Of a stretch of 64,000 bases of DNA, positions 25,301-41,075 are shown in pieces (positions within the stretch are counted from its first letter, which is position 1; each line of letters starts with the position of its first letter). The position numbers were made by a program, and so were the translations under genes. Origin of the DNA: Monocercomonoides exilis (taxonomy: Eukaryota > Preaxostyla > Oxymonadida > Polymastigidae). The notes beneath the pieces were generated by a model. It saw nothing but the letters and a program-made list of their open reading frames with translations. It ran no database searches and was not told the DNA's origin. The stretch covers positions 371,001 to 435,000 of the forward strand of contig LSRY02000004.1 in assembly GCA_001643675.2 (NCBI GenBank), read 5' to 3'.

Positions 25301-28300
25301 TCTGATTCAGGCTTCTATTCTTTGCTTCTCAAAGTCGTTTTGTCGTTTGGTGCTTTGCCTTTTCCTCTTGCTTCTGTTTCCATACCCCGCTTTATCACCC
25401 AGCCGGCTTTTCTCCAGCGGCTTTTAGCTTCTTTGTTTGCTTTTCTATTGCAATGGAATGAATCACGTTGTGAAAGCAATCAAAGAGAAGCAGCATCGCC
25501 TCAGCAATCATTTGATAAAAAGAATAGAATTTTAGAGTCACATCAAATTAATCAGACTTTTACTCTTAAACCAAGAGACTCCTCTTCAAGCGAAAAGACA
25601 AGCAGCATACAAGCAACTGTTCAGTTAGAGCCTGAACGGTTAAATATTCCACAAAAAGATCAAAAAATAGAAGACGATGAAGCGAATTTAATGAAATTGA
25701 GCAAATTCTATCCGACTTTTCTGCTCTTCATGGCATCGTTGCCATACGCAGAGCAGCATTTCGAAGTTATTCAGCAGGAAATTTTGTCAAAAGAAAAAAC
25801 AAGTCATACCAAAAAGACAAGAGGAATCAACAAGCTCAAAGAAAAACATTCAATCTCTGACACTCAGATAGGAGTTGCAGAGAGAGACAAATCTGACAAA
25901 ATTTCCAAGGAAGATGAAACAAGCAGCGAAAGTGAATATGTCAGTGATGCAATACAGCTGCAGGCTGAAAGCGACACTGACTCTTCATTGGGTTGTGAAG
26001 AGCCAGCGTATCTTCTGTCAGATGAAGAAGAGGATGACGAGGATGCTGCTTTCTTTAACATCACTGAAAAGAGAAATCAATATCGTTCAAAATATCCCTC
26101 GTCGGCTTCTGTCAAATCATCAGCTGCTAATTCTGCATTGAGAATTAAGCCTGATTCGTTCTTCGACACATTTGAGAAGGAGTCTCTGGCTGTTTCTACG
26201 TTGATCGAGGCAAAATACGGGAAGGAAAAGACCCACCTTCCAGATAACTTGGAAGAGGAAGAGTCGGACGAAGATGTTGTTCAGCTCGCACCGTTGTCTT
26301 CTTCAGCACCTGTTGTACCTGCAGCTTATACAAATTCTTCATATTCACAAAAATTGCAAGGTGTACAAATGTCTGAGAATATTTCAGTGAATGATGGTAA
26401 CTTCCACATGGTTGACAAGCAGAAAGCCAATTCTATTGCATCAAAGAATCTTTCGCACAAGCGGTTTGCAACGACACATCCGCTTTTCGCTTCCTACGCA
26501 CTTAGCAACAGCCAACTGTCAACATATTCGCACTTTTCTGCTGATTCATTCACAAGCCAGGCACGAAATATCTGTCTAACAACATCTCCGTTGATGCTCA
26601 CTCGTCTACCTCCTCATATTGTGCCGTCTCTTCTTGTGGCATATGTCGAATTCTCCCGTCGCTGTGTGCTGCATCGCCTGTATTCGCAGCAGTATGTTCC
26701 TTATGCACTCCGCTCCTTCAGTCAGTTGCGTCTTCCTGATGAGCGTTGCAGTTCATATGAATTTTACACTGCCAATCCATTTTTTGCTTCGACGTGGCTG
26801 ATTATGAAGCAGAAGAGAGAATTACTCTCAGATGAGATGGAAGCAGAGACAAACAGGACGAGGGCCAGAGCATATCTGAAAGAGAGAAGGCAAATGAAAA
26901 AAATGCAGGATATCATCGAAAAGACAGAACAAGCAAATAATTCAGAGGAAGTGAAAGACAATGAGAAGAAAAAGAAGAAGAAGAAGAAGAGAAGGTTGGA
27001 TCTTTTGGCAGCAGCTTCAGAAAATATTGACGACAGCCAGCTGGAAGAAGAAAAGCAGAGGAGTTTGTTCGAGGAGCAGCAGAAGAAGCTGGCTGTTGAT
27101 GAAACAGAGCAGCTGAAATCAAATGAAATTCGTATTCAATATCAATGGAGAAATCACACAGCTTCGTTTAACAGCCAGAAATGGAAAAGTGTTCTGGGAA
27201 TTGACAAAGGTGATGACAACGACATCAACATGTGGAATACTGAAAGAGATGAGGCAGAGCAATATGGGGATGCATTGCTCCACAGCTTTATTAATAGCCA
27301 AGACGTTGGTGATGTTGAATTAAGCAAGCTTCAGATAGATGAACTCAATGCAGAAAAATGCAGAAAAAGTGTGGAAAATGAGCAAAAGATTCGCAATTTC
27401 TTTGTGAAAGAAGAGGACAAATTCCATTATGATCAAATGTTTTATGCATCTCAAGCTAAACAAAATAACTCTTCATCAAGTGAAGCACTTGCAGCCAAGC
27501 CTTCATCATCAAATTCTTCTGACTCTGCCTCAGTTGATACTTTGCACCCACAAACATCTGGTGTTTCTTCTTCTCTGACGAATCATTCATCGGCTGATTT
27601 GTTGTCCACATCAAATGAATGTTCTGAAAGCTCCAATGGAACAGCTGCTATAAATAATTCTCTCATACCTTCAAGCGCAGTCTCCCCTGGCCAAACTTCT
27701 TTGAAAGGAGATGATTCTTCTTCAGCACTTCCAGAAGTCAGTGTCCTTGTCCATTCTCCATATTCCTCTCAATCGCTATACAGAACTCCTTCACCTGTGA
27801 CAACAGAAGAAAAAGCCCAGTGGGACGCGTATTTCACAAAGCCTCCGTCTGAGCTTGCGACTCCTCCAAAGCTCATCACTCAAAACACAGAGCCTCCGAC
27901 AAAGCAGGAACAAGACGAATGGGACAGGTATTTCAGATATCCACCACACAGCGGATTCGATTCAGGTAAAACTCAGCAGTCTCCTTTTGTTCATCGCCCG
28001 CTGCCTCGCCAAATGCAGCCGAAAGAGTCTTTGTCTTCTGCTGTGCCTGAGAGCCTGTCCCATCCCTCGCCTCCATTCTCGACTGTCTCTTCAGACGATC
28101 AGTCTTCACCGCTCAGTGCTGCTGCCACAGTCTCGCCAGACTCGCAGATTTTGGACACAGAAACATCATTTACGCTTTCTCCATCACCTTTCCCCGTTCA
28201 GCAAGTTCCGTTCAGCAAAGATGGTATCTCTTTCCAGTCAGATCAGATGCTTCCAACACAAGTTAGTCAACTATCTTCTTCCTTGGGCATTCCTGGCATG

Positions 28301-31300
28301 TGTGATTATTCTCCTCTTCAAAACAATTCATCTTCTTCTTCTTCTGTTTCCGCTTCTGCTTCTGCCTCTGCCTCTGCCTCTGCCTCTGCCTCAGCATCTG
28401 CTCCTGCATCTTCTTCGAATTCTTTATCTAACAATCTCAAAAGCTTCCTTATCATGCCCCAGCAGGAGATGCATCCATTGGAGCAGACTGCAGACTTCTC
28501 TGGATACGGCGATGACAAACAACTGAGTTTTTATTCTCCAATGCCTTCTCCCCAGTTGTCTCCGTCTCCAGTTCCAGCAACTCCTGTTTCAGCATCTCCT
28601 GTTTGCGGGATAAGCCCTTCTGAGCAAAAAAATGTGAATCAAGCTGAAATAATCTATAGCAATGATTTGAAGCAGTTAATTAAAGAGGAAAGAGAAAGGA
28701 ACCAAGGTGCAACTATACAGTGGGGCTTAACATATGCAACTTCCCAAAAGATTGAGAATTCTGCTTCGCAATCAGCAAAACAGCAAAGTGAGGCAGAAGA
28801 CAAAGTTTTGGATCCAAAACAGCAGAAGAAAGCGGAGAAGCTGAGAAAGAAAGAGCAGAAGGCTTGGAAGAAGATGAAGCAAAGGGAAATGAAGAATTTG
28901 AGCGATCTGATGGATGGCAAAACGAAGAAGAAAGCAGCACTTAATATTGACACCTTTGGTATTAATTCGAGATTAAAAGACGGAGACACTGAATATACTC
29001 CTATTTGTATGATTACGTTTATTTCTTTGATTTTCTTTTCATATTTTATATTGTTTTTATATAATTCATTACATAATTGTTTATGACATTCTTTTTATTT
29101 ATCTTTTTCTCTCTCTATTTATCACTCATTTAGATGATATTCTGCGTCTAAGCTTGAAGATTTTCTGCCTTTTGTGCTCAACTTTGGACGAAGTATCAGA
29201 ATCTTCCGTATTTTCTCTGAATTCTACTCAGAGCATGTCTTCGTTTCATCAAGATAAGCCATCTTCAAGCTTCAATCCTAATGCATCCTTCTATGTTCAA
29301 TCAACATCCACTCAAAATTCTTCACCTTCTGCGTCTTCTTCACAACAGAATAAAATGTTGATGTCTCAGAATTTCTCCCTAACAAATTCTTTTTATTCTT
29401 CATCATCATCATCTTTTTCATCTTTTTCTGCATCTGCTTCAGAACTTCCTCAATGTTCCGTTCTTTCTCTGTTTCCATCCCTTCTGCAAGTTTTTATCCT
29501 CTTTAATCATCTGTTTACGGAGAAAGAAGACAGAATTAATGCGCAATTTGGCTCAACAAAGAAGCAACTGATTTTAAACAACCGTTTTGCTCAGGATGGA
29601 AAGGGAAGTGCAATTCATATGCATTCTTCTGATTGCATTTCTGCAAAGTCATTGTCAACTTTACAAACAATGCATGACTCAGTTGTTTGCAACGAACAGC
29701 ATTGCACTTTATCCGTTCCTCCTCCCCCAAATTCTCACTTCTCTGCATCGCTTATTCAGATGGAGCAGAAAAGGAAAGAGTTGGTTCAGGTCGAACTTGT
29801 CGCAACTTTGAGAGAGCGTATGAAAATACAATCAGAAAAAACTGGGCAGAGCGATTTAGGCAATGAAGAGGACGGAGCATCCACTGAAGATGGGCAGTTT
29901 GAGCAATCAATTGTCGATTTGTATGTCGATCGGGGTGACGGGGTGGATGAGTGTGGCAATGTGTCATTTGACGAAGAAACAACTTTTGTAGTTGCTGATG
30001 ACAACAAACCATCACCTCCAAAGCTGAGCTTCTATCAATATCTATCTCCTTTTTCTCGTGCAAAGCAAGCGATATCACAGAAAGCTAACAAAAATGATAA
30101 AATGGAGCCTTTTACAGGGAAAATAACATGCCCTCCATTGTTTGTTCTTCCTTCGGACGAGTTCTCAAATGCACTTTATCAGCGTTCTTTGCTGTATCGT
30201 CAACTGCTCTACATCTCTTTCCTTAATCATCGCCAGCTCAGTTTAGATGATCGAGTGCTTATGGTTGGATTTATTTGCCTGCTGTGCTCGTCTTTGTTGA
30301 GAAAGATTGAAGAAACGGGAGCGCCTTTGACTCATCTCCTGATCTTCAATTGTTCTTCATCGCCTTCTCCTTTTGCCCATTTGTTCTGTTCGTCTCTCAC
30401 TGAAATGCTGAAGCTTCTTATCCATTCAATCTCAGTTCTTCACACTCATCTTCTTTACATTATTCATCACGACTTGTCTCTTTATCTGTCTGTGTCCTCT
30501 GACTTCTGCCAGCCTGGCTCTGCTTATGCCAGCGATGCAGACAATCTCCAGCCTTTTGGCTGCACGCTGCATCCAGAAGGGGTAAATTTGTTTTCTTCAA
30601 ATGATTTCATCAGCAACATATCTTTTATTGTCAGGTCTCTTGAAGTGAGACTAAAGACTTTCATTCCCAACATGGATAAATGTCTACCACGCAAATCTTT
30701 TCCTAATTTATCGAACTCGCCAACTTATCCTGCTGCTTCTTTTGGGGCAATGTCTTCTTCTGCCAAATCAGGTCTTAACCAGCTGTTCGCCAAATTCGAA
30801 TCTTCTAAAGCATTCGGGTCATCGCCTTCAAGTCCAGGCAAGACTGATTGCTCTACCAAGTCTTCGTATTCGGCTGTTTTCTCGTTTCTTACAGCGCCAA
30901 TTTCTTTGCTTTCCCGATTTCTGTTGGCTGAAATAGACACTCGCGAACAGCTGAAAGAGAATCTATCAAATGTTGTTCTGCAGTCATTCGATGTTTTGAA
31001 GGAAATTGCCATTTCTCCAATAATTCCATTGCAAAAAGCAGTTTTGAACAATGTTGTTGGGTTAGTTATAAGCAAGCTGCGTCATGATGATAACGAAAAG
31101 CGGGACAGATTTGCTGACAGCATCTGGCACGTTCTGTTTAATGCATCTTACATATGCGAAGTTGGAATAAACGAAAGCACAGGCGAAGTGTCCAGTTGGT
31201 GGGTGAATAGCGCATGTGAATCATCCATGTGCAAGGAAAGCAATTACAATTTGCATGAGCCAAATGGCTTTGTTAAGCAAAAGCCAATTGAATTCGGGTC

Positions 31301-32543
31301 TTTTGTCATCCCTCAAACTCTTCGCCCGTATCCGCTCATTTTCCACTGGCCACACTCCGTTTTTGCGAAATACAAAGCTTCGATGCCAACAAGTGATCTC
31401 TCAGAAAAATGTGAAATTGCAAGTGGGCAAAGTGAAATTGTGACGAGTCCTGAAATTTTGGAATTTCCTGACACATCGGAGAAACTATCAGAACAGGACA
31501 TTACCCAGTCTGAATCAACATTTGAGAGCAATTGTTTACAGACTGAGCAGTCGCCTCATCTGTCAACATCTGATCCGTCGTCGATGCTTCCTGAAAGCGA
31601 AACAATCTCTCCTTTTGATGAGAGCATTCCGCTTGAGATATCAGCACCATCTGCTTTTGAAAATGATAAGGTGGAAGATGATGCGTGTATAATAGATGCA
31701 AACAGTGTGTTGATATCAAATGATCTGCATTCTCTGGAGATAACATACTTGTCAATTTTGCTCGTGCTCACTAATTTTGAACTGGAGAATAAGCTTGCTG
31801 ATGCTCTAATATCACAAAGTGTAAATTGTCAAACAGAAAGAATAAAATTCTTGTTTAAATCACATCTCTACAACTTTTTGAATTCTTTGTCTCCTGAAAG
31901 AAAAGATGTCTTGTTTAAGTGTTTGCTTACACATTCCGGAGCGATGATTTGCATAGAGATTCTGACTTCAATGGACAATTCAGATCTTCCATGTATGTTA
32001 TTATTTTCCATTTTTCCTAATTTCTCTTAATATTATTTTTTTTTTCACTTGTTCGATGGAAATTTGTTATTTATTACAGCTATCATGGATTGCATCAGCT
32101 CACTAATTGGTGAACGAATTTCAAGCAGCATTCATCGTGGGTCCGGTTTTTATAAGTTCATTCACGAGCATAGGATGGATTTTGATTCGGAGCAAACTTT
32201 GGCTGATTGTGCAAGATCTGCAATTTATCTTGCATCGACACCAGAAAGCACGACTTCGTTCAATGGATCAACACACACTGAGAATTCGTCATTCGAATGC
32301 CAAGTCTCCAATCATTCGCTTGAAACACTCAACTTCCAGCCATTTCTTTCGTTCTTGAAGCATATTTCAGATAACAAATTATCCTTAATAAATGATATTG
32401 TCCATGGTGTTTGGATGGACTGGGCATATTCTTCATGTAACAGTCATACATCTAATTACGATGCTTCTATTCTCGGATCAAATCTAGATGAATATTTTAT
32501 AACTCCTTTTTCACCATGTGTTGCTCTTCTATGTGCAATTTGA
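19319..32543 (+). CDS. Giant FYVE-like zinc-finger protein, five exons, about 4,250 aa
   Basis: Exons 19319-20378, 20502-24110, 24246-29006, 29134-31992 and 32080-32543 join in frame through introns of 123, 135, 127 and 87 nt (donors GTAAAT, GTTTGG, GTATGA, GTATGT). Residues 39-97 hold eight cysteines in FYVE spacing: CPIC, then RYNCHYCGLPICNKC, then CKCC. Classical FYVE domains bind PI3P on endosomes; here the WxxD motif is missing and the basic motif is weak, so lipid binding is uncertain. Downstream the protein alternates predicted helical, HEAT/ARM-like stretches (for example VRISALECLHRLCW and LPPHIVPSLLVAYVEFSRRC) with long Ser-rich and acidic linkers, an Ala-Ser repeat (about 28340-28410) and Lys-rich coiled segments (26860-27000, 28800-28900). 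I do not recognise the protein family beyond the zinc finger. A role in endosomal trafficking is only a guess. Confidence 0.7.
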
Positions 32544-32963
32544 GGTGTTTTTCTTTCTTTTTATGTTTGAGTTATTTTTGTTATAAATTAAATTTTGAAC
32601 TTATATTTGTTTGATTTTTTGATAATGTTTAGGTTTGAATTTTGTGGTTGCAATTTTAAAAAAAATAAAAATTAACATATTTTCTGTTCTATTATCTGAA
32701 TTTGAGCTAAATGCAAATTTTCATAATATCTTAGTAATAATTTTTGCCATGATTGATGTTTTTAAATTGTATGGTTTTTAAAAAAAAAGATTGATAAGGC
32801 CAATGAATTCTGAAATTTTGCAAATTTTAATAAAGACAGTCAAAGATGTGATTTAATGATTCTCAAAAATACACAGTTAATATTATTTTCATACTCATTT
32901 ATTATACTTATATAAATACTATTTTGTCTATTGTCTTTTCAAAAATTAAAACAACAAAAAAAG
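32544..32963. other. Intergenic before the inverted repeat
   Basis: AT-rich, with no convincing coding frame. It ends in the A/AAAAG tract that marks the outer limit of the left ubiquitin arm. Confidence 0.5.
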
Positions 32964-32994
32964 AAAATAAAAGAAAAGAAAAGAAAAGAAAAGA

Positions 32995-34638
<1,644 letters not shown>

Positions 34639-34849
34639 TAATATGTTTATGTATTTTTGATTTTTTGTATCCAAAGAAATCACTTTGATTTTTTCAAATA
34701 AACAATTGTTAAAGAATTCTTAAACCTCTATTTCATCAATTTTTATTCCAATAAAATCTGAATTTCAAAAAATGATACTATTTGTGATGTATTGCGAAGT
34801 GTTTGTGAAAAATAAGGAGTGAACGTTGAAATGGATTATTTCGAAACAA

Positions 34850-35870
34850 AAGGATCTTCAATTTTTCACTTGAAAAGTATTTGTAAATTGTGTTTCTTTT
34901 TGTTAAATATGGAAACACATCTTCAAAATCTTCACGTTCTTTTTCTTCCTCTAACCAATGAATTTCTTTTGTATTGCCTTTCTTTTCTCTTCTTTTCATT
35001 TCTTTGAAATTTCAGCAAAAAATGCATTGCATTCAAACCTCATTACGTCATTTAATGTTGGCAGATGAATATTCTCCAAAAAAGTATCAATGACTCTGCC
35101 TTTCAATAGCCAATCAATCTTCATAGCTCTGTTTCCCACAACTTTCCTTAAGGAAAAAGAATAGCAAACACTAATAATCCATAGTGCTCCACTGCTGCTC
35201 GAAAAAGCCCAACGATACAATTCACAGACACGACAAACTCCTCATTCACAATTTTCACAACAATAAAAAATTTTCAAGTGTTTAAATTCATCTCGCTAAA
35301 GAAATTCCTTCTTTCGCATCTTTTCTCTTCCAATGCATATACTTTGTAAATTCTTCTATTCCTCTTGCGACATCTTCTCAAAACGCAGCTCATTCACAAC
35401 AACCCCTTCCAGCTCTCTTTTCATATAGAATCCGTCAATCAAAAACTTCAAAACTGATTGTTAAGCAAGTTGCGTTAGATCGTGATGCTCTTGATGATAT
35501 TTGATGATTTCCGAAATCTTATTCAAATACAGCTCTTTTCTGACTTTCTAATTAGAATCATAAAAAAAATAAATATTGTCAAAAATGAAACAGAAACGCT
35601 CATACATTATATCCGAGAATGTTGCTCAAAGCTAGAAAAGTCACTTCTACTTCTTTTTGAATTCCCTCTCTTTCCTCTTTTTTCAAAGCAATTTTCAAAA
35701 GACAATGAACACAAATTGATAGTAATTCAGGTAGAAAATTGTAGCTTAGAGAAATATAGCATTCACAAAGATCAACAAGAAGCTTTTCCTTCCTTCCTTT
35801 CTTTTTGTTATTTTCTTCATCAATTATCATCTTCTCAAATCTTTTGTTCAATTAAAAAAATTCAACTTCA
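34850..35870 (-). pseudogene. Decayed HEAT-like repeat protein in the palindrome spacer
   Basis: Reading the minus strand, protein-like text runs from about 35870 to 34850 but is broken by stops and frame changes. It includes KMIIDEENNKKKGRKEKLL, LVDLCECYISLSYNF, KKEEREGIQKEVEVTFLALSNI, GNRAMKIDWLLKGRVIDTFL, HLPTLNDVMRFECNAFFAEI and EEEKEREDFEDVF. The order matches a helical repeat family I recall as highly expanded in oxymonads (memory only). No intact frame remains, so it is a pseudogene. It fills the spacer between the two ubiquitin arms. The 690-865 scrap looks like the C-terminal end of the same family. Confidence 0.55.
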
Positions 35871-35879
35871 TCAATTCAT

Positions 35880-36707
35880 GCAAAATTCGACGCTCCGAAA
35901 TATCTGATGGATCTCAACAAAAAAAGCATTCTTTTTATCGACATTTATCTATCTTTAATCATTTTGTCCATTCTGTGGAAAAGTTCTTTTGTGTTGCAAA
36001 GGATTATTCTTTTTCATTAAAAATGCAAATCGGATCATCCATTTTTCGATTATATATTACTGCTCTTCCTTAACAGTGTTAAAGCTCATTAAAAATTATT
36101 CTTAAAAAATACTGCTTTCAAAAAATCAATGGAAAATAATTACAAACAAGTGAGTTTTTCACTCTAAAGCAAAGACGTGTTCGGTTAAAATTACTTTAAG
36201 TGGACGGTTTGTGGAATTTATGTTATTTTTAAGATGAAGCATTTTGATAAATTGAAAAATTGAAATCAAAGATACAAATTCAGAAAATGATAAAAAAATT
36301 ATGCTTTTTGGTTTTTAACCAGCATATTTCATGATGTTGAATTTTATGAAGTTCATCTGCATTACAAAGTTTTAATCAATTACGAAACTGACGACGAATA
36401 AATTGAAAGAATATTTAAAGATAATGAGTTTTTTGAAAGAAGATAAAGAATAATTTTCAACTTTATTTTGATTCAGATTCACCCCAATTTTATAAATTCC
36501 TATATAATGAATTTCAATAGAAATATTTTTTCACTCAGCAATCGATGGATGTCGTTATTCACTGTCCTTTTTTATTCAAACAAAGAAACACAATGTTTTT
36601 CTGATAATTCTTTTTTCATTCCAAAAAAAGAATAAAAATGAGTTAATAATTCTTTTTCTAATTTGAAAAATCAAATATTTATATATGTATGTATGTATAA
36701 GTATATT
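35880..36707. other. Rest of the palindrome spacer
   Basis: AT-rich DNA with no supportable gene. It runs to the inner border of the right arm near 36708. Confidence 0.4.

Positions 36708-38365
<1,658 letters not shown>

Positions 38366-38401
<36 letters not shown>
38366..38401. repeat. T36 homopolymer between the ubiquitin arm and the hAT element
   Basis: An uninterrupted run of about 36 T at the end of the TTTTC repeat, 20 bp before the hAT target duplication. It could be assembly-sensitive. Confidence 0.9.
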
Positions 38402-38405
<4 letters not shown>

Positions 38406-38446
38406 ATAATAATTTTTGAGTATTTATGATAAACCTTTGCGACATA

Positions 38447-38868
38447 CCGACAAAATCCATTATCTTCGACATCTCGACAGACATTAGAATTAAAAAAATC
38501 CAGTTAAAATTTCAAATTTGTTATTAACCATTGAAAAATGAAATAACGATTATTTTGAAAAATTTTGCAAATCAAAAGTTAATATCCAAATTGATTTAGC
38601 AATCAAAAGACTTTTGATTGGGATAATTTTTTAAAAAAATATTAAACTGTAATGGTTTTCGACAGATCGGGTTCATGGGGAGTATTTTGTGTCGAAGATC
38701 ATCATGTCGTTTGAAGCAAATAAGTTTATTATGGATGAAAAATACGATGCGGTATATAGGCAGTTACCAGCTGAACTGAAAAACAGTTTATCTTCTCCTT
38801 CAATTGTTTGCTTCCTTTTCTTCACTTAATAAATATCATTATTTCAAAATCTTATATGCAACTTAAAG
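38447..38868. other. hAT left subterminal and 5' region
   Basis: Non-coding DNA between the left end and the transposase start. CGACA/TGTCG motifs recur here (38441-38480, 38659, 38690-38710), consistent with transposase-binding sites. Confidence 0.5.
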
Positions 38869-39599
38869 ATGGATGCATTCAAAGCGAAAATCGATGAGTT
38901 GAATAAAAATGGATGTACTCTTGTATCGTTGGTTCCAGGGAGAACAACAATTTTTTGCCAGTGTTTGTTTTCACTGCAAGATTTTTCTCATCATGATTTT
39001 GATAATATTTTTTATTTGCTTTCAGATTTTAAGCACCCAAACAATTCTGGACAAGAGATTGGAAAAGTTCATTTTGAAGAAGCCAAAGGAAAACTGTGGA
39101 TAGCATACGTACCTGTTCTTGCGGATGGTTCTTTGAAAAAAGACGGTCATTATTACTATTTATGTCCAAATTGCAAATGTGGAATTAACTGTACGTTTTC
39201 TGCAAGGAAAGGAACAAACCGAATTGATGATCATTATTGTTCACTTGTGCATTCAACAACAATTATCCCATATTTAGAAAAACAAGCCTTGCCAAAAGAA
39301 TGCAATTCACGATATATGCAATCTTCATCTCATTTTCAGTTCAACAAATTAATTGAGATGTTTTTGCGTCTTGTTAGTCATTGCAACATTGCATTTTTAT
39401 CGGCATATTCAAATGAGTTCAATGCGTTTATAACTGAAGTTATAAAAACATCTCAGTCTAATCCAACTCTCCATCACACATCAATATTTCCCATTCTTTC
39501 TGCAAGAAAACTTACGTCTTTGATCGAAAAAGAAACAAGGAAAAAGATTGAAGAAAGAAATGAAATTCTATCAAATTCTTCTGTTTCTGTGATGTTTGA

Positions 39600-41075
39600 G
39601 GTAAGAGGGAACATAACGTACTTTTAAAAAAGGATTTCATTTTGAAATCTTCTAAAAGAAATATCAATAATACGTTATTATAAAACTATTTATGTGGTGA
39701 ATGAAGAGATTTAAAAATGCCGAAATTTAAATAAAAATTGATCACACCCACAATTTAATTTATTTTTTGTGCACAAAAATTTTCATTTTAGATGTATTTG
39801 TTATATACATAAATCATGAATTTTTTATTTTTTGAATATTTCCATCATTATGACATCCTGTTTGAATGATTCAAGCGTAGAAATAAGCAAAATGAATGAA
39901 GCTTTCTCTTGTCTTTCTTGTTCTTTCGATTGGCTTATTGAAAACATTCTTCAAAATAAGTTCAAAAGATGTCCAAAATGCAAAAATAAAATGCGTATAT
40001 ATTCAAGATCGGAGACAATGAGGCAATTTAGATGTTATAAATGTGGAAAGGCAACAAGCATTTTTGATGGAACTTCGTTCCGATATTCAAAGATTCCAGT
40101 TAACAAACTTCTTCATATCTTTCTGTATTTTTCTCTAAAATTGAGCATCACTCAATCAAGCATTTTACTTAATGTTAACAGAAAGACATTTGGATTCTGG
40201 TATTCACATTGCAGATCTATTTCTTCAAAAATTATAATGGAAAATTTCGAACCTATTGGGGGAGAGGGTCATATCGTGGAAGTCGACGAAGCAATGTTGA
40301 GAAAAAGAAAACTTCAAAAATGATGGAAAAAGACACAAGTTTGGCTTTTTTGAGGAATAGAAAGAAAGCGCGAAGATGGTGGAGGAAGATTTTTTATTAT
40401 TCGCGTGAAGAACAGAAGCAGAAAAACCTTATTGCCTGTCATTGAAGCTAACATCAAACCAAAGACAACAATTTATAGTGATGAATGGCGTGCTTACAAC
40501 TGTCTAAATGATTTCAACTTCACTCATATGACTGTGTGTCACAAATATCATTTTGTTGACCCAATTACAGGTGTTTGTACAAATGGAATAGAGGGTTTGT
40601 GGTCAAGGTTTCGTGCGTTTTTGCCTAGAACTGGTGCAAAAGACAAATACATTGATGATTTCATTGCTAATTTCATGTTTCATTCATCAAAGAATTATAC
40701 TTTTAAAAAATTTGTCAAAGAAATAATGAACACACTTCCCACAGTTGATAAAGGAGACGATGATGAATCAAGTGATGCTGATGAAGATGATGATTCAATG
40801 ACCCCACTAGTGGATGACACTGATTCTGACAGCAGCAGCAGCAGTTTTGGAGCAGGAGATGGCTTATCTGCATCTGAGTATGAGGATTCATAGAAATTTT
40901 TGTCCCACAATTGTCTTTTTAAAATAATTTTTTTGTGAATTTTTATTTTCTCAAACACTTTTAAATCTCTTCATTCACCACATAAATAGTTTTATAATAA
41001 CGTATTATTGATATTTCTTTTAGAAGATTTCAAAATGAAAGCCTTTTTTAAAAGTACGTTATGTTCCCATTCACC
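39600..41075 (+). mobile_element. Merlin (IS1595/IS1016-like) DNA transposon nested in the hAT transposase
   Basis: 1,476 bp, bounded by inverted repeats of about 117 bp (39600-39716 and 40959-41075) with only a few mismatches. The ends read GGTAAGAGGGAACATAACG and, on the other strand, GGTGAATGGGAACATAACG. The host sequence ATGTTTGA is duplicated exactly at 39592-39599 and 41076-41083. An 8-bp duplication fits the 8-9 bp known for Merlin. The transposase inside has the matching family signature. The duplication falls on the codons of the hAT first-aspartate motif. Confidence 0.92.
39850..40893 (+). pseudogene. Merlin-type transposase with two in-frame stop codons
   Basis: A single frame runs from ATG 39850 to 40893, broken only by TGA at 40321 and TGA at 40351. 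It opens with a zinc ribbon (CLSC, CPKC, CYKC). The IS1595/ISXO2-type DDE domain follows: GGEGHIVEVDEAMLRKRK (first Asp), then between the stops WKKTQVWLF and after them GIERK, then IYSDEWRAYNCL (second Asp) and FVDPITGVCTNGIEGLWSRF (Glu). The family normally reads FGGIER where the second TGA sits, so a GGA to TGA change is likely. The C-terminus adds an acidic/Ser tail. As written it is inactive; mobility would need a partner transposase in trans. Confidence 0.85.

Noticed and set aside
35482-35907. 141-codon plus-strand frame in the palindrome spacer
   Set aside because: Antisense of the decayed minus-strand repeat-protein gene, which reads far better as protein.
40321-40353. Alternative genetic code with TGA as a sense codon
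   Set aside because: TGA ends several well-supported genes here (for example the FYVE-like gene at 32541-32543), and the in-frame TGAs occur only in the transposase, so they are inactivating.
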